From assembly GCA_021234155.1 (NCBI GenBank), contig JAJEKV010000064.1, positions 684,001 to 748,000 on the forward strand: DNA of 64,000 nt, read 5' to 3'. A program made the position numbers and the translations under genes. The DNA comes from Isoetes taiwanensis (lineage: Eukaryota; Streptophyta; Lycopodiopsida; Isoetales; Isoetaceae). This document shows positions 22,659-34,497 of the stretch, piece by piece. The notes under the pieces were generated by a model. The model was not told the origin of the DNA. It searched no databases and was given only the letters and a program-made list of their open reading frames with translations. Position 1 is the stretch's first letter, and each line of letters opens with the position of its first letter.

Positions 22659-23717
22659 ATGGAGACCAGATCTGTATCAGCAATTCTGAAGCCACCTATG
22701 TTTGATGGCAAAGGGTTTCAAGGCTGGAAGAAATCCATGAAGTTATATCTAATGGCAGAGGATGTCTAGGATATAGTGGATGGGTCTGAAACTAAACCAG
22801 AGAATGCTGGGACAGCAGCTCAAATCAAGCTTCAAAAGGATTGGCAGCGCCGTGATAATAGAGCAATGGCTTGCATATGTATGTGTCTTTCCAGAGCCAT
22901 AGTCATGCAAGTAGATGTGGATCAGGGCAGCTATTCTCTTTGGATTTGGCTTGAAGATAAGTATGGCACCAAAACAGAAGGTGAAGTTATGCATTTGTAT
23001 ACACAGATTAGGAATTGCAAGTATGTGGAAGGAGCTGATCTGAATACACACATAAATCAAATGAAGGAGATGTTTGATATGTTGGCAGCAGCAGATTCCA
23101 AGTATGCAGTTCCAGAGAGGCAACAAAAGCTCCAGTTATATGCTTCTCTTCCCAACTCATGGGAAAACTTTGTTGATTTCTTGACAGCTCAAAGTAGTCT
23201 TTCATGGGATGACGCCGTCTCTAAGCTTTTGCAGAAAGAGATGCGCTTGAAAGACAAAGTGGAGGATTCCAAGCCATCACAAGCCATGCTTGCACGAGGG
23301 AGGCAAGATAAGAAGCCTCATTATAAAAAGCAATCAGATGGGAAGGTGGAAGGATCAAAAGGAGCACGTCCGAAGAAAGTTTATGCCAAGAGAGGGCAAT
23401 GCAGGAACTGTTTTGAATATGGTCACTATGACGTCGATTGTCCGGAGGGAAAGAACAAATCAGAGAAAGCACACCTAGTTGAGGCACAAGTCATCAAAGG
23501 AGAGGCTTCTCTTGTTATCCAATCAGACCGGAGTCTCAGAATTAAAGGGGAGGCTTCTGTTGTGGAAACAAGTGCATGTACTGCTGCTGGAAAGAAGGTT
23601 CTTACAGTGGATTCTGCATGCACATCAGTGATGTTGAAGGATAGGGATCTATTCTCAAGTTATCAAAATGACAAAAGTCTGGTGCAATTGGGAGATCATA
23701 GTGAAATTGAAGTGTAA
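22659..23717 (+). pseudogene. gag: Copia gag and protease N-terminal part, with nonsense codons
   Basis: The ATG at 22,659 starts METRSVSAILKPPMFDGKGF, a typical copia Gag N-terminus (FxGxxFxxWKxxM). An in-frame TAG lies at 22,767-22,769 and a second stop at 23,715-23,717. A CCHC zinc knuckle (CRNCFEYGHYDVDC) is near 23,400-23,441. The protease active site reads TVDSACTSVM, a DSA variant. Gag binds and packages RNA, and the protease cuts Gag-Pol. The frame resumes in the same register after the stop at 23,717. Confidence 0.9.
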
Positions 23718-26700
23718 GGAAGTGGACAATATCATTTCACGCTATTGAATGGTGAAAATACGGTACTTCCAGAAACCTTACATGTCCCCGAATTGCGGAA
23801 AAACCTTTTGTCAGTTGCATGTGCAGCAAATGCTGGTCTGCAAATTTTCTTTGATGATAAGGAAGTTCTTTTCTTGAAGAATGCACGGATTGAAGGGGAT
23901 GTAGTGGCCAAGGGCTCAAGACATGGCAATTTGTATGAGCTGGAGGTGTCTAATCCAAATCAGGCCCTAGTCGTATCAGCAAAAGAGAAGGAGAAAGTGC
24001 TACTTTGGTACAAAAGGTACGGTCACGCTAATGTTCAAGCTTTAAAAATAATGCAGCAGAAGAACATGGTTCATGGAATGAAGATAACTATGAAGGCAGA
24101 CCCGGATCTTTGTGAAGCATGTATCCTTGGTAAGCACCCTCGCAGATCATTTGCAAGTGTAGGCAGCAGAGCTAAGCAAGTGCTGGAGCTTATCCACTCA
24201 GATCTTTGTGGACCAACAGAGGTGTCTGCGTGCCTTGGTAAGGCAGTATATTTCATCACGTTTATTGATGATTTTAGTCGGAAAACAATCGTCTATTTTC
24301 TAACCAAGAAAAGTGATGCTCTTGAGGCTTTTAAATTGTATAAAGCATGTGTAGAGAATCAGACAGGGAGGAAGATCAAGCAATTGCGCACTGATGGTGG
24401 TGGAGAGTATCTTAGTGATCTCTTCCATGATGCATGTGATCAGGCAGGGATTCCGTGTCAATGCACAACGAGGGCTACTCCTCAACAAAACGGTGTTGCG
24501 GAGAGGAAGAATCGCACTTTGTGCAATGCGGCAAGAAGTATGCTTGCTGAAAGTCATTTGCCAAAGTATTTTTGGGCTGATGCAATTGCTGCAGCAGTTC
24601 ATGTGCAAAACAGATTGACCACAGTTGCCTTGGATAATGAGATGACTCCAGAAGAAGCTTGGTCTGGAGAGAAACCGAATGTTTCTCATTTGCGCACATT
24701 TGGATGTACCGCTTATGTACATGTTCCTGAGCATTTGCGCAGAAAATTTGATGCCCGTAGCACGAAATGCACTTTCATTGGCTATGCACCTAATCATAAA
24801 GCATACTTGTTGTGGGATCAAGAGCGGAGAAAGGTATACACCAGCTCAGAAGTAGTTTTTGATGAGTCAAATTCTATGTGTATTGATCCACTTGCAGATG
24901 GAAACTTCATTCAAGACAAATATCTTGTTCTTGATGATCCTCCACTCATTGAGCTTCAAGATTTGAGGCTGGACCAGCAGCAAGATGTGCCTTTGCCAGC
25001 AGATGTGCAGCAACCCATCAATGATGATCCACCTCATAATCAAGTTCTTCCTGATCCTCGGCTCATTGGAATGCCCCCTCCTCCTGATCAACCGTTGTCA
25101 CCACGTAGCAGAACACCTTCTCGTAAAGTTCTTGAAAATGCTGAACTTAGTTTGGTTGAATGGTGTTGCTTGGCACTACAAGGTGAACCAGCAAGCATTG
25201 AGGAAGCATGGGCTTCCTCCGAAGCTCCACATTGGAAACGGGCAGCTGAGGTAGAGCTCGCATCCATGGATGCAAACCAGGTATGGAAACTTGCTGATTT
25301 GCCCATTGGGCGCAAAGCAGTGGATTGCAAATGGTTATTCACGAAAAAGTACAAGGCTGATGGCAGCCTTGACAAGTATAAGGCTAGGCTAGTTGCTCGA
25401 GGTTTCAGCCAAGTCAAAGGTCTTGATTATGATGAGACATTTTCACCGGTCGTGAGAATGAATAGCTTGCGTGTCTTGCTTGCCTTAGGAGCCAAATTGG
25501 ATTGGGAAATTCATCAAATGGATGTGGATACGGCATTTTTGAATGGAGATCTTCTTGAGGACATCTATATGCTGCAACCTCCAGGTTTTGAAGTACATGG
25601 GCAGGAAAACAAGGTATGTAAACTCCGGAAGGCCATTTATGGCTTAAAGCAGGCATCTCGGGTTTGGTACAAGAAGTTTGATGATGCACTTAAGCATGAA
25701 GGATTTCAGGTTGCTACAACAGATTCTAATGTCTACATCAAGTGCATGGGAGGTATGTATTTGATTTTAGTGCTATATGTGAATGATATGCTTGCAATGG
25801 GCAACAATCTTCTTGATGTTCAAGCACTTAAATCTAAACTAGCTAGCAGGTTTAAGATGAAAGATTTGGGTGCAGCTAGCTCTTTCTTGGGTATGCAGAT
25901 ACATCGTGATAGGAAGAAGAGGCTAATTCATATCAGCCAACCTCGGTATGCTGAATTTTTACTTGAGCAATTTCGCATGGCAGATTGTAAGCCTGTTTCC
26001 ACGCCAATGGAAGCTGGCCTCAAATTGTTTGAAGATGAACCTGTTTGTGATAATGTGCGCCATCTTCTACCATATAGGCAAAATTTTGTTGGGAGTTTGA
26101 TGTATCTCATGACCATAACACGACCTGATCTTTATTTTGCTGTGATTGCATTGAGTCAGTTTAACCATTGTTATGAGTTAAAGCATTGGCAGCTAGCAAA
26201 GCGTGTTCTTCGCTATTTGCAAGGAACAAAAGAGTATGGAATCTGTTGTTGTGATAACGGATCAGCAAGTCTTCATGCATTTATCGATGCAAGTTGGGGC
26301 AACAACAGGGATTCTCATTCCACTACTGTAGCACATGCATGTTTTATGGAGGTGCGTGAGGGTCGGATCAGCAAAAAAAAGCAATCTGTTGTAGGCCGAT
26401 CTTCAGCAGAGGCGTAATACATTGCCTTGTCTACCGGGAGTTGCGATCTTATTTGGTATGACCACTTGCTTAATGATGTTGGTATTTCTCGCCAAGCAAA
26501 GAACCTATTCATGTTTACGTGGACAACCAAAGTTGCATGAAAATGGCAGAGCTTACCGTGACATCATCCCCTGACAAAGCACATTCCAATTCATTATCAT
26601 TATATCCGTGATCCGGTGGAGAAAGCCATCATTTCATTAATCTATTCACCCAATCGGTGCAATGGTGGCGATATCTTTACGAAGCCAATCGGGCACACAA

Positions 26701-26768
26701 AAGTTTGTACCAGCTTTAGATCAAGACTTGGTGTTATACCATTGCAGTAGCTTCAGATTATCCAGCTT
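23718..26768 (+). pseudogene. pol: Copia pol (protease end, integrase, RT, RNase H), mutated
   Basis: An open stretch of 890 codons at 23,745-26,417 carries the GAG-pre-integrase zinc domain (YGHANVQALK...CEACILGKHPR), the integrase core with all three acidic residues (HSDLCGP, RTDGGGEY, QQNGVAERKN), RT (KARLVARGFSQV, DVDTAFLNGDL, KQASRVWYKKF) and RNase H (AFIDASWG). The RT catalytic box is YVNDM instead of YVDDM (AAT at 25,782-25,784), which should abolish polymerisation. A TAA at 26,415-26,417 replaces the Glu codon of AEAEYIAL, and the last ~115 codons contain further stops. Otherwise it is nearly full length. Confidence 0.92.
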
Positions 26769-26778
26769 GAAAGGGGAG

Positions 26779-27069
26779 TGTTAGAATTCAAGTTGTACCT
26801 TTACAGTACATTGATGTACATTAGATACATTGATGTACATTAGAGTACATTAGAAGTACATATGTACATCTCTGGCCTTTGGCCTTCTGTTTCCGGCTGT
26901 TGGCCTTTCAGTGCCATTCATTCCATGTATTTATAGATTACATGCAATACAGAGAACATCCAGATTGTTCCTATTCTATTCCTATTGTGTCTCTTCCATT
27001 CTTGCTTCCGCATTGGCTCACTCTGTGCTGCAGGTTTGTATCAGTCCATAGCTGATACGTTTTCCAACA
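26779..27069 (+). repeat. 3' LTR of copia element 1
   Basis: 291 bp, same length as the 5' LTR. I count three differences (about 1%), which indicates a fairly recent insertion. Confidence 0.95.
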
Positions 27070-27508
27070 CAAGCTTTTCATGAGCCCAAAACTTGCCGGA
27101 ATGCTTCCTGTTAGCTTGTTATAACCCAAATAAATCCACTCGAGCTTGGAAAGGAAATGAACCTGATCAGGAATACTGCCCTCGAGAAGTTTTCGGGCGA
27201 GGGTGAGATATTCAAGCTGCTTATATTGGAAATCTGTGGAGGGATTTTTCCATCTGGCAGATTTCCGCCCACATCAAAATATTTAAGTTTAGGAAATCTG
27301 CCCACCGAAGCAGGGATTTTTCCTTCCAACGAATTTATCGACAGGTCCAAAACCTTCAACTCCGGCAGACCCACAAGCTCATCCACCGGAATCTGCCTAC
27401 CAAAGTTGTTGTTGCTCAGATTCAGATGCGAAAGATGCACACAATTCACCAGCTCCGGTGGTATGGATCGTGAGAAATTGTTGTTTGCCTGTTCAATCTG
27501 TAGTATTT
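27070..27508 (-). pseudogene. LRR receptor gene, N-terminal LRR segment
   Basis: On the minus strand it encodes repeats such as LSHLNLSNNNFGRQIP and LKVLDLSINSLEGKIPASVG, and then, in a shifted frame after about 27,225, LEYLTLARKLLEGSIP and LTGSIPASFGLMKSL. It joins across the copia element to 22,266. Upstream the frame meets a stop near 27,510, exactly where LRR similarity switches to the other strand. Confidence 0.85.
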
Positions 27509-27511
27509 GAA

Positions 27512-27607
27512 TTTACGATCAATCAGCTTTCTGGGGCTATATCTCTGCCAGCGGCGCAGATCGATCTTAGAAAGTTAGTTCTTGGAATCCCTATCTAGCA
27601 ATCGCCA
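27512..27607 (+). pseudogene. Inverted LRR fragment at the breakpoint
   Basis: The plus strand here matches the minus-strand LRR end at 15,799-15,697: GATCAATCAGCTTTCTGGGG..., CTTAGAAAGTTAGTTCTTGG, CTATCTAGCAATC. It is therefore a second, inverted copy of the last LRR segment, butted head-to-head against the N-terminal LRR segment. Two copies of AGCTTGGCATATCT follow at about 27,609 and 27,636. Confidence 0.6.
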
Positions 27608-27795
27608 TAGCTTGGCATATCTCGGAGGCCTCTTTTAGCTTGGCATATCTGACTGAGAGGCGCCTTTTAAGGAGTTCCTATAGCACAATTTCGCATTAAA
27701 AAAAAGTACACATGCCACGTGGCACAATTCGAGCCATCTATGTTTGATACATAACATACATACTTACATAATAATTTTCTGAACATATATAAGTA

Positions 27796-28107
27796 TTAAT
27801 AGGACGATTCTTGAGAATATTTTTCGGCATTCATCTGGTCCGTCCATAGGGATAAGAGCAAATTTTTGTCGTTCGTTTTAAGGTCACTGGGTCGAATTGA
27901 CTTATCTCTCAGCAGCAAGCAGCGGTTGGATTCGAGATCAAAGAACAGCTGGGCAGCGGCAGATGGCAGAATCAGAGGCAGCAGCAACAATCGTGGCAGA
28001 ATCGTGAGCAGAAACTTGCCGATATAGCCATAACCTGTGATGTATAAATAGGTCGAACTCAGTAGCGATGTTTCAGAAGCAGATTTCAAAGTTTTTTTGG
28101 TCAACAA
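27796..28107 (-). pseudogene. LRR receptor gene, signal peptide and N-terminal cap
   Basis: The ATG-started frame on the minus strand contains a strongly hydrophobic segment (FLLTILPRLLLLPLILPSAA) followed by QLFFDLESNRCLLL and LLLSLWTDQMNA. This is the signal peptide and LRR N-terminal cap pattern of plant receptor-like kinases. The cap lacks its usual CxWxGVxC ending and the frame runs to a stop at 27,796. About 290 bp of unrelated sequence separates it from the first LRR segment. It is most likely the 5' end of the same broken gene, although another gene cannot be excluded. Confidence 0.65.
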
Positions 28108-30059
28108 AGCTTTACTGTGAATTTCTTAGTTTGCTGTAGCAGAGAAGTCAGATTACGATTGGGAAAGGTATGCTCTCTCGTCCAGATCTGTAGAGTATGT
28201 CTTCACTGGATTGTGCATGCAATTCTCTACTCTAATAATTTGCTATATACCTCTGGATATGGTGCAAAGCAGTCCAGGAAACTTCAAAGACGGGAGATGG
28301 GCAGGCAAAATGAGCCCGCTTCTTGATTTTGATGTTCTTGCTCTGAATCATCCTCTGCTGGCCGGAATAAATCAAAGTCTTCTGCGCTTTTTGGAGATGG
28401 ATCACAAAAGACTTAATGAGGAGTTTTGACGGCTTAGACTTGAAGAAAACTCTGTCGTGGAAATTTGAAGGATGGAATCAGTTGCGAGGATCTCCTTTTT
28501 TCCTGGTCCGAACAGATAATGTGTGATGCGTCCAAGTTTTTATGGTAAATCCTGGAAAGACTTTGTGGACCCGTAAATTATCTTAGGGTTTTGATCATGC
28601 GGAAAGATCTTTGATATTTGATATGGAGCATCAACGTACAACCTGGGCATTATTTCAGGGGCCTCAAGGTCATAATCCTCTCGCATATCACTGGTACAAC
28701 GTTGAAGAAGAAATCCTTGAAATGAAGATGAAAGTAAAACAATACCGATTGTGTCAATAAGCAATGTGTAGTGAGACGCAGAATTTGAAAATACTGATGT
28801 TCTTGGGCATTCCTAGATGGATTTCATGTTACTGGTATTTATCAGATAATTAACTCACATGTTCCTTCCGGCAAGTCTTATTGAGCAAGTTTTTCCTTGA
28901 AAAATGGTTGGAGGTAGTAACATTTGTCTCTAATTATCCTATTGTTTAAATTTGGGTTTTTTTTTTTTTTTTTTTTTTTTTTTTGTGTATGCATGCTGCT
29001 TGTTGGCTCTTCCCAATCAAGTTTACAAGAGGGTAACTTTATAGTAATCCAAGGTATCTCGGAGTGCATATTCACCTTTGGATAGATTCAATGAGATAAT
29101 TATCTTCGGGATAATGAGATATCCAATAAGACAATTTTCTTGCAGTGCAAGTTCGTCTCTAGGTAATTTTAAGGGCCATGGGCCAAGTGTTATATATATA
29201 TTTTTTGGCATGAAATTGCTTGATGAAGCTTTTAAGCTTTTGTTACTATTATATTAAAATGTATGCATGCATTTGTTCTTAATGCATGTTGGACATGCAG
29301 GCGTCAACATGCATATCTTCTTAATGTTTTCCTTTTGTTCATAGAGACTTAGGTGAGCTTGGAACTTGGCAACGGATGTTGACCGGATCAAAGATTAACT
29401 GAGGTTGAAGAAATGAACCCAAAAACATAAGATTTCTAGTTCTTTTGGAATTTGAGGCAGGTTTACAAGGTTTACATGCTGTAGCTTTACTCTTTAATAT
29501 GCTGCCAAGGTAATCAGCTGCATGTTGATGTTTTGCTGTTACAAGTGGTTTTTGACAGTTGCATACCCTATAAGATACTATATTTTGTCTCGTTATTGAC
29601 TGTTAGTACTTCCCCATTGCTGAAAATGGAATCTCTACTATATGGAACTATCATTTGGAACAAATGAATCCTCTTGTTATGCATTTGTTACCTTTATTTT
29701 AAGCATGGAACATTGGTCATTGTGACTGAAAGTGTAAAACCAGAAACTGATTATTTTATGAATAATATGGTTATTGCAGAAAAGTTTTTTAGACCTCTAT
29801 CTTTCATATTTTGGTCTTAAATAGTGGTTATGGTATAAAGGTTAAAACTTGTAACAAGTAATCTTGAACAAGTAATGCAAATGCTTGCAAAAGTTAAGCA
29901 TTATATCATGGATTATTGACCAGTAGGTACAATGACTTTGGAATTAGGAATCTAATTTGTTTGGTTATATGATAACATTAATGCTGTACACCAGGAAAGA
30001 ATGGTACCATCTTGGACTTAACGGTTCTTGTATGGCCAGATAAGACAGCAAAGGGATTG
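28108..30059. other. No clear gene; poly(T) tract at 28,957-28,984
   Basis: AT-rich spacer or intron-like DNA. Short frames (28,211-28,429 on plus, 28,540-28,764 on minus) have no recognisable domain. A run of 28 T at 28,957-28,984 may be the poly(A) tail of a minus-strand retroposed copy, but no matching body is recognised. Confidence 0.4.
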
Positions 30060-30060
30060 A

Positions 30061-30931
30061 CCAATGCTGATGTTTGTGCTAGTGTAGACTAGTTCAAGCC
30101 GGGTTTTTTTTTTTTTTTTTTTTTTTTTAGCACACCAGCCCTACCGGGCCTACAGCCTTTCCTCAAATTCTAGCCTATCCACGTGTAATTTCCATCTCAT
30201 CAAAATCTGATGTGCCTTATTTTCCACCGTCAGATCTTTGCTTCTACAAATCTAAGGCCAGGGAAATTAGATAATAGCCTGAAAATAGGCACGGAGATGG
30301 AAGAAGCCACGGAATAACTTCCCATTGCGTGGAGTTGCTCTTCCTCGGGAGCTTGAAGTGCTCGGCCAGAAGTTTTTCAAGGGAACGGCCAGAAGTTTTT
30401 CAAAGGGAACGAGGGCAAAATGATTTGTTGTCCAGACAAAGAAACCCCATCTCTTCCCGATTTGCCCTCCGCCATAGCCAACTCTAGCGCCTCCTTTCTT
30501 CAAGATCACAGCATTCAAGATCCATAAGTCTTAAAAATTTGTATCAATCTCCTACCGCCTTTTCCCAAATCTTTTGTCGCTTCCCACGTTGTTTGCGATT
30601 TTTTTTCGAATTGGAACCATGTCCGGTTGTGGATACCCGCCTCGAGTAAAGAAGATCGCATCAAGTTAGATGTTTGCCGTGTCAGAGCGCGGCTATGGCA
30701 CAACATTATGATGCGACCCATCACGATCTTTGGAGCAGATTCTAGAGATAAGAGGCGAAATTGTTTTGAGCATGTGCACCAGTCCGTAGATGCGGCTATG
30801 ACGTTACTACATTTTACCATGCTCTTTCATCGCTTTTAAGGCATTGCGGCCAAGTATAAAGACGTTTAAGTTCTTTGTCGCCTGTAACCCAATGCTGATG
30901 TTTATGCTAGTGTAGACTAGTTCAAGCCGGG
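30061..30931 (-). mobile_element. Retroposed-looking insert with long direct repeats
   Basis: A 43-bp sequence (CCAATGCTGATGTTTGTGCT...GTTCAAGCCGGG) at 30,061-30,103 recurs at 30,889-30,931 with about one difference. Between them, 30,104-30,888 begins with 25 T and reads on the minus strand like a transcript ending in poly(A). Minus-strand frames of 101 codons (30,820-30,515) and 83 codons (30,518-30,267) lie inside, without known domains. A second poly(T) run (30,938-30,964) follows the second repeat. A retrocopy with an unusually long target duplication is one reading; a tandem duplication with two poly(T) tracts is the other. Confidence 0.5.
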
Positions 30932-30932
30932 G

Positions 30933-30963
<31 letters not shown>

Positions 30964-30964
30964 T

Positions 30965-32700
30965 ATATACTTGGGCTGGTCTCCCTAGATGTATGGCTTA
31001 AATTTGTACACTAGGGTATCAATGTACATAGTATAGCAGTTAATGTCCTCTTTGGGTTGCAAATAAGATTAACTTATACCTTCACATGATGGAGTTTGGT
31101 AAAATAAATAATGGTTAATCGTTGATATAAGTTAAAAATGCAAAGTTTAGGGTTTTTTCTCCACGTTACTCTACCTGTAACTCAAGTAGCAGGCTGATGG
31201 GAGGCGTCTGGTTCCCCGAGCCCATTACGTGATGTGAGACCAGGCAGTGGCAGGGTCGGATATGGAAATCCACTTACATTCCGTGTCTGGCACATATGGT
31301 GAGATCTTCTGACCTAAATTAGGTGTTTAGCTTAGCAGCATATAGGCTTTACGGGCAGATCGATGAGCTTTCATTTATAAACTCCGGCTGGCTTTAATCA
31401 CATGAGGCACTGGCTCACATGCTTTAACTGCATTGGCATCACTTCAAGCATCTTAGGTGCCGTTGTATTCATGGTCCTTGGGCGGGAAAATCTTCACTAA
31501 GGGATGTCTGCATATTACTTAGAATATGATTCAGATGGTTGCCCATACAGTCCAGATAGTGTGACCACTCTTGAGGAGGAGTGGCTTGAAGCGGAGTTCC
31601 AAGCCTGTCTCGGGGATAACTGGTCTGATAATAGACTCATGGAGGCCGGGAGGAACATAGGGATCAAACGTCCCTGGATTAACCATCAGGGCAATGATGC
31701 TCACAAGCAAAATTATGCTGGAAGGCAGAGTCATGACACTGGAAAGCAGGGTAATTCCAGCTATAGAAATACCGTCCCAGATACATAGGAAGGGGACAAT
31801 GAGTTTGAACCCGAGGACTCTCAGGTCTGATCATGCTATGCATTTTGGATCTCAATACATTATTTAATGTGGGCTGCTCCATAATAATGTGGGCTGGTCC
31901 CATAGGCCGATTGGTCTCAGTGGACGATAAAAAAACTATTCTATTCTATTCTAATAAACCTAGCTGGTTCAGGATCAATCAATACTTGGGTTTGATTTAG
32001 ATGTACTAACACGGGTCTCTGCATACAAATGGCTAAGATATGGTCATACTACTGGTTTAATATTTACGTCCTGTGTAATCCAGTGATGCTTTAGATATTG
32101 CATGGATGTTTTAAATCAATACACAGGTTTTAGAACTGTTTTTCAGTTATCTTTATTGATTTTTAAGTTGTATATGCATTGTTTATAGCTTGGAATGAAT
32201 TTGAGGGAAAAAGGTAACAATAGGTGACCAACGAAGAGCTGAGAAACCTAATGTACCTTTTGGCCCCTCACTCATTACCAAATTCTTGCTAATGTTGTGT
32301 TGGTTGGCTGCAAGTACCAGTTTCTCTTCCTATTGTTTCCTTTTTTCGATGTCAAGTTCGTGTCCTGGCAATAATATGGATAATATTGGTGGCATCTCTT
32401 GCTCTCGCACTCATATGGTGTTTACAAAAGGTTCTATGAAAGGGAAGACTCATTAGCCCATACTCATTAATATTTTGACTCAAAGCTCTGGCTGATTAGG
32501 AATTCTATGGTATCTTCATATTTCCATGCTTTCTGATTTATATGGCCAGCATTTTGTGATAACTGCTCTGCACAAACGACTCTGTTAACAGAGTCATATG
32601 TACTCAAATGTTTCACCTATCTTTATTTAATGAATCCACTATTTTTCTTACTGCATACTATGTTGTATTTGCATTGGTCACTGGTCAATATACAATCCAA
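30965..32700 (+). other. Spacer with a possible retroposon ending at about 31,960
   Basis: A plus-strand segment from about 31,190 ends in CAGTGGACGATAAAAAAA followed by (CTATT)n at 31,936-31,953, the kind of tail left by LINE-type retroposition. It holds a 94-codon frame at 31,504-31,788 of polar composition (MSAYYLEYDSDGCPYSPDSV at its start) and no RT domain. The remainder (31,960-32,700) shows nothing recognisable. Confidence 0.35.
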
Positions 32701-32704
32701 ACAA

Positions 32705-32853
32705 TGTAGGAGACAGAGGGCATCATTGCAGACCCTGATACTGCTGTGGAATGGCTGGCTTGTCAGATGCAATTGAGTTGAACATGTCTCGTACAACCTG
32801 TATAGCGCATTATGCAAATCTACAGGGACCTCTGATCTTGCAATCTTGCCCAC
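32705..32853 (+). other. Possible host exon fragment
   Basis: After an AG at about 32,709 the plus strand reads ETEGIIADPDTAVEWLACQM and reaches a stop shortly after. Sequence before it is T-rich and intron-like. It is then cut by the foldback element at 32,854. Too short to identify. Confidence 0.25.
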
Positions 32854-33313
32854 CCCCCTTAAACCCCCTTTGGTTTGGGTGCATATTCACACGGGGCGTG
32901 ACTCCGGGCAACGAGAGCTGTTGGATAGGCATATTCACCCCTTATTCCTCAATCTACACCATACGAAAAAGTTCCTCGCTTGTGGGGTATGCAAGTACAA
33001 AATTTGCTATAATGTATAACAAGATTCACAAAATACTATAAGATTTCAAGCGAAATACTATGGTGTTGATTTCAGACGTGCAAAAATACAATTATGAGGG
33101 CTCTCACGCCCTACGCCACCCCCTCGTGTGAATATGCACCCAAACCAAAGGGGGTTTAAGGGGGATTTTAATTTAAATGTGTTGGACCCAATGGTTGTGT
33201 TAATTAATGTCAATGGTAGTTATGTGTTGGTTGTTAATGTCAAAGTGTGTTAGTTGTTATGTGTTGGGGGATTTAATTTTTATATGTTGGATGTTAATGG
33301 TTTGTGTTGCAAA
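32854..33313 (+). mobile_element. Foldback (MITE-like) element, left-truncated
   Basis: Inverted arms of about 49 bp (CCCCCCTTAAACCCCC...CACGGGGCGTGAC at 32,854-32,902 and its complement at 33,115-33,164) enclose about 210 bp. The right arm continues through GTGTTGGACCCAATGG to GTGTTGC at about 33,313, as in the complete copy at 39,577-40,169. The left arm beyond the C-run is missing. No coding capacity. Confidence 0.75.
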
Positions 33314-33329
33314 AAAGTTTTTTTTACAA

Positions 33330-34280
33330 AATACTTGCTAGGGTCTAATCTAGCAAATACTATACTTCAAGAACTAAACCTAGTTAGAAATTGAGAATTT
33401 GTCTGTCCTGGTTTAAACCAGGCCCACACCCTTCATCTGGCACACACATATGGTGAGGTATATTACCCCTAGCATTGAGAGGTTGTCTGCCCTGGTAATA
33501 CCAGGCCCATATCTTAAAACTGGTATAAGTGTAAACAGAGGTAACACAGCTCAAATCAAACTTAATTTACGTTCAATAAATGGTGTGCAGGGTAGGGAGC
33601 TGAAATATCAAACCCCAAAACCCTGTTGCCACCATTTACAAACGGATATGAATACAACATACATTGGTGTTACGAACAAGGAGGCTAAAAAATCAAACCT
33701 CAAAGTGCATGTTCCCTTTGTATGGTTGTATTCTCCTGTTTATGCATATTCCGTAACTAAACATCATATTACGTAGAGAGTGAAACACCAAACCCTGGAC
33801 CAACAATCACTAAGTACTTGTTCAACCAGATCAGAGAATAAACAGCAATCATTCATAAGCTGCCTAAGTGAATATTCATATATTTGGAACATGTAGAATA
33901 TTAAGTCATGAACGAACCATGCTAAATCAGCAGCAGAAAGTGACTAGTACATGTTTCTCAATGACAAAGGTCAATTCAATAACTGGAGCAAGAAACATGA
34001 GACTGTATAATGTGAACATCAACAGATATAACTGCAATGATCTATTAAGACGAAGACCATGTTTTCAAAATTGTTTTTAGCTTTTTTATTTTTTATATTT
34101 TGATACAAACCAAAGTTCCAGTAGATATAGGAAAATATCTAGATGTTCCAGCCAAGATAAAGATAATATACCGTGTAGTAAAGCCTGTAACAGTGTATTT
34201 TCAAGTACTCACCATTTCAAAAACAGATTACTACCCTAGGAAGTGTAAAGAGATTTAAGTAATCAGCATAATAACGTGTA
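33330..34280. other. No recognisable feature
   Basis: AT-rich. It contains a weak repeat of the phrase TGTCTGYCCTGGTTWAACCAGGCC/TGGTAATACCAGGCCC near 33,402 and 33,488. A 108-codon frame at 33,450-33,776 has no known domain. Confidence 0.3.
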
Positions 34281-34281
34281 G

Positions 34282-34497
34282 AGTTTCGAGGCGCCTTCGG
34301 GGCCTTAGGGACGTCCCCCCCCGGTGTGACAAAAATTTTAGAATTCAAACTAGAAAAAAAACTAGAATTCATTTGAGGCTTTCATCACCTGTAGCTTTTG
34401 AATTTCATCACAATAAAACAAATAGAACATAAGTAAAAGTTACCATAAAGATAGAGCAGATTGATCCCATTATTCTGAAAGTCATAAAGTTTGCAAC
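34282..34497 (+). repeat. AT-rich repeat module, copy
   Basis: Shares GGCCTTAGGGACGTCCCCCCC, CAAAAATTTTAGAATTCAAA and the following ~130 bp with 18,420-18,615 and (reversed) 38,886-39,090 and 39,480-39,560. It always neighbours the foldback element elsewhere, but not here. Confidence 0.65.

Larger units (their letters stand above)
22267..27069 (+). mobile_element. Ty1/copia retrotransposon inserted in the LRR gene
   Basis: Both LTRs are 291 bp (22,267-22,557 and 26,779-27,069), starting TGTTAGAATTC and ending TTCCAACA, with three differences by eye. The primer site TGGTATCAGAGC follows at 22,558 and the polypurine tract GAAAGGGGAG precedes the 3' LTR. The flanking CAAG at 22,263-22,266 and 27,070-27,073 is a 4-bp target duplication; copia elements usually give 5 bp. 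Gag, protease, integrase, RT and RNase H are all present in order. At least three nonsense changes and one catalytic mutation make it non-autonomous. Confidence 0.95.

Noticed and set aside
28957-28984. Run of 28 T as proof of a retroposed gene
   Set aside because: No target duplication or recognisable transcript body next to it; it could be a simple homopolymer.
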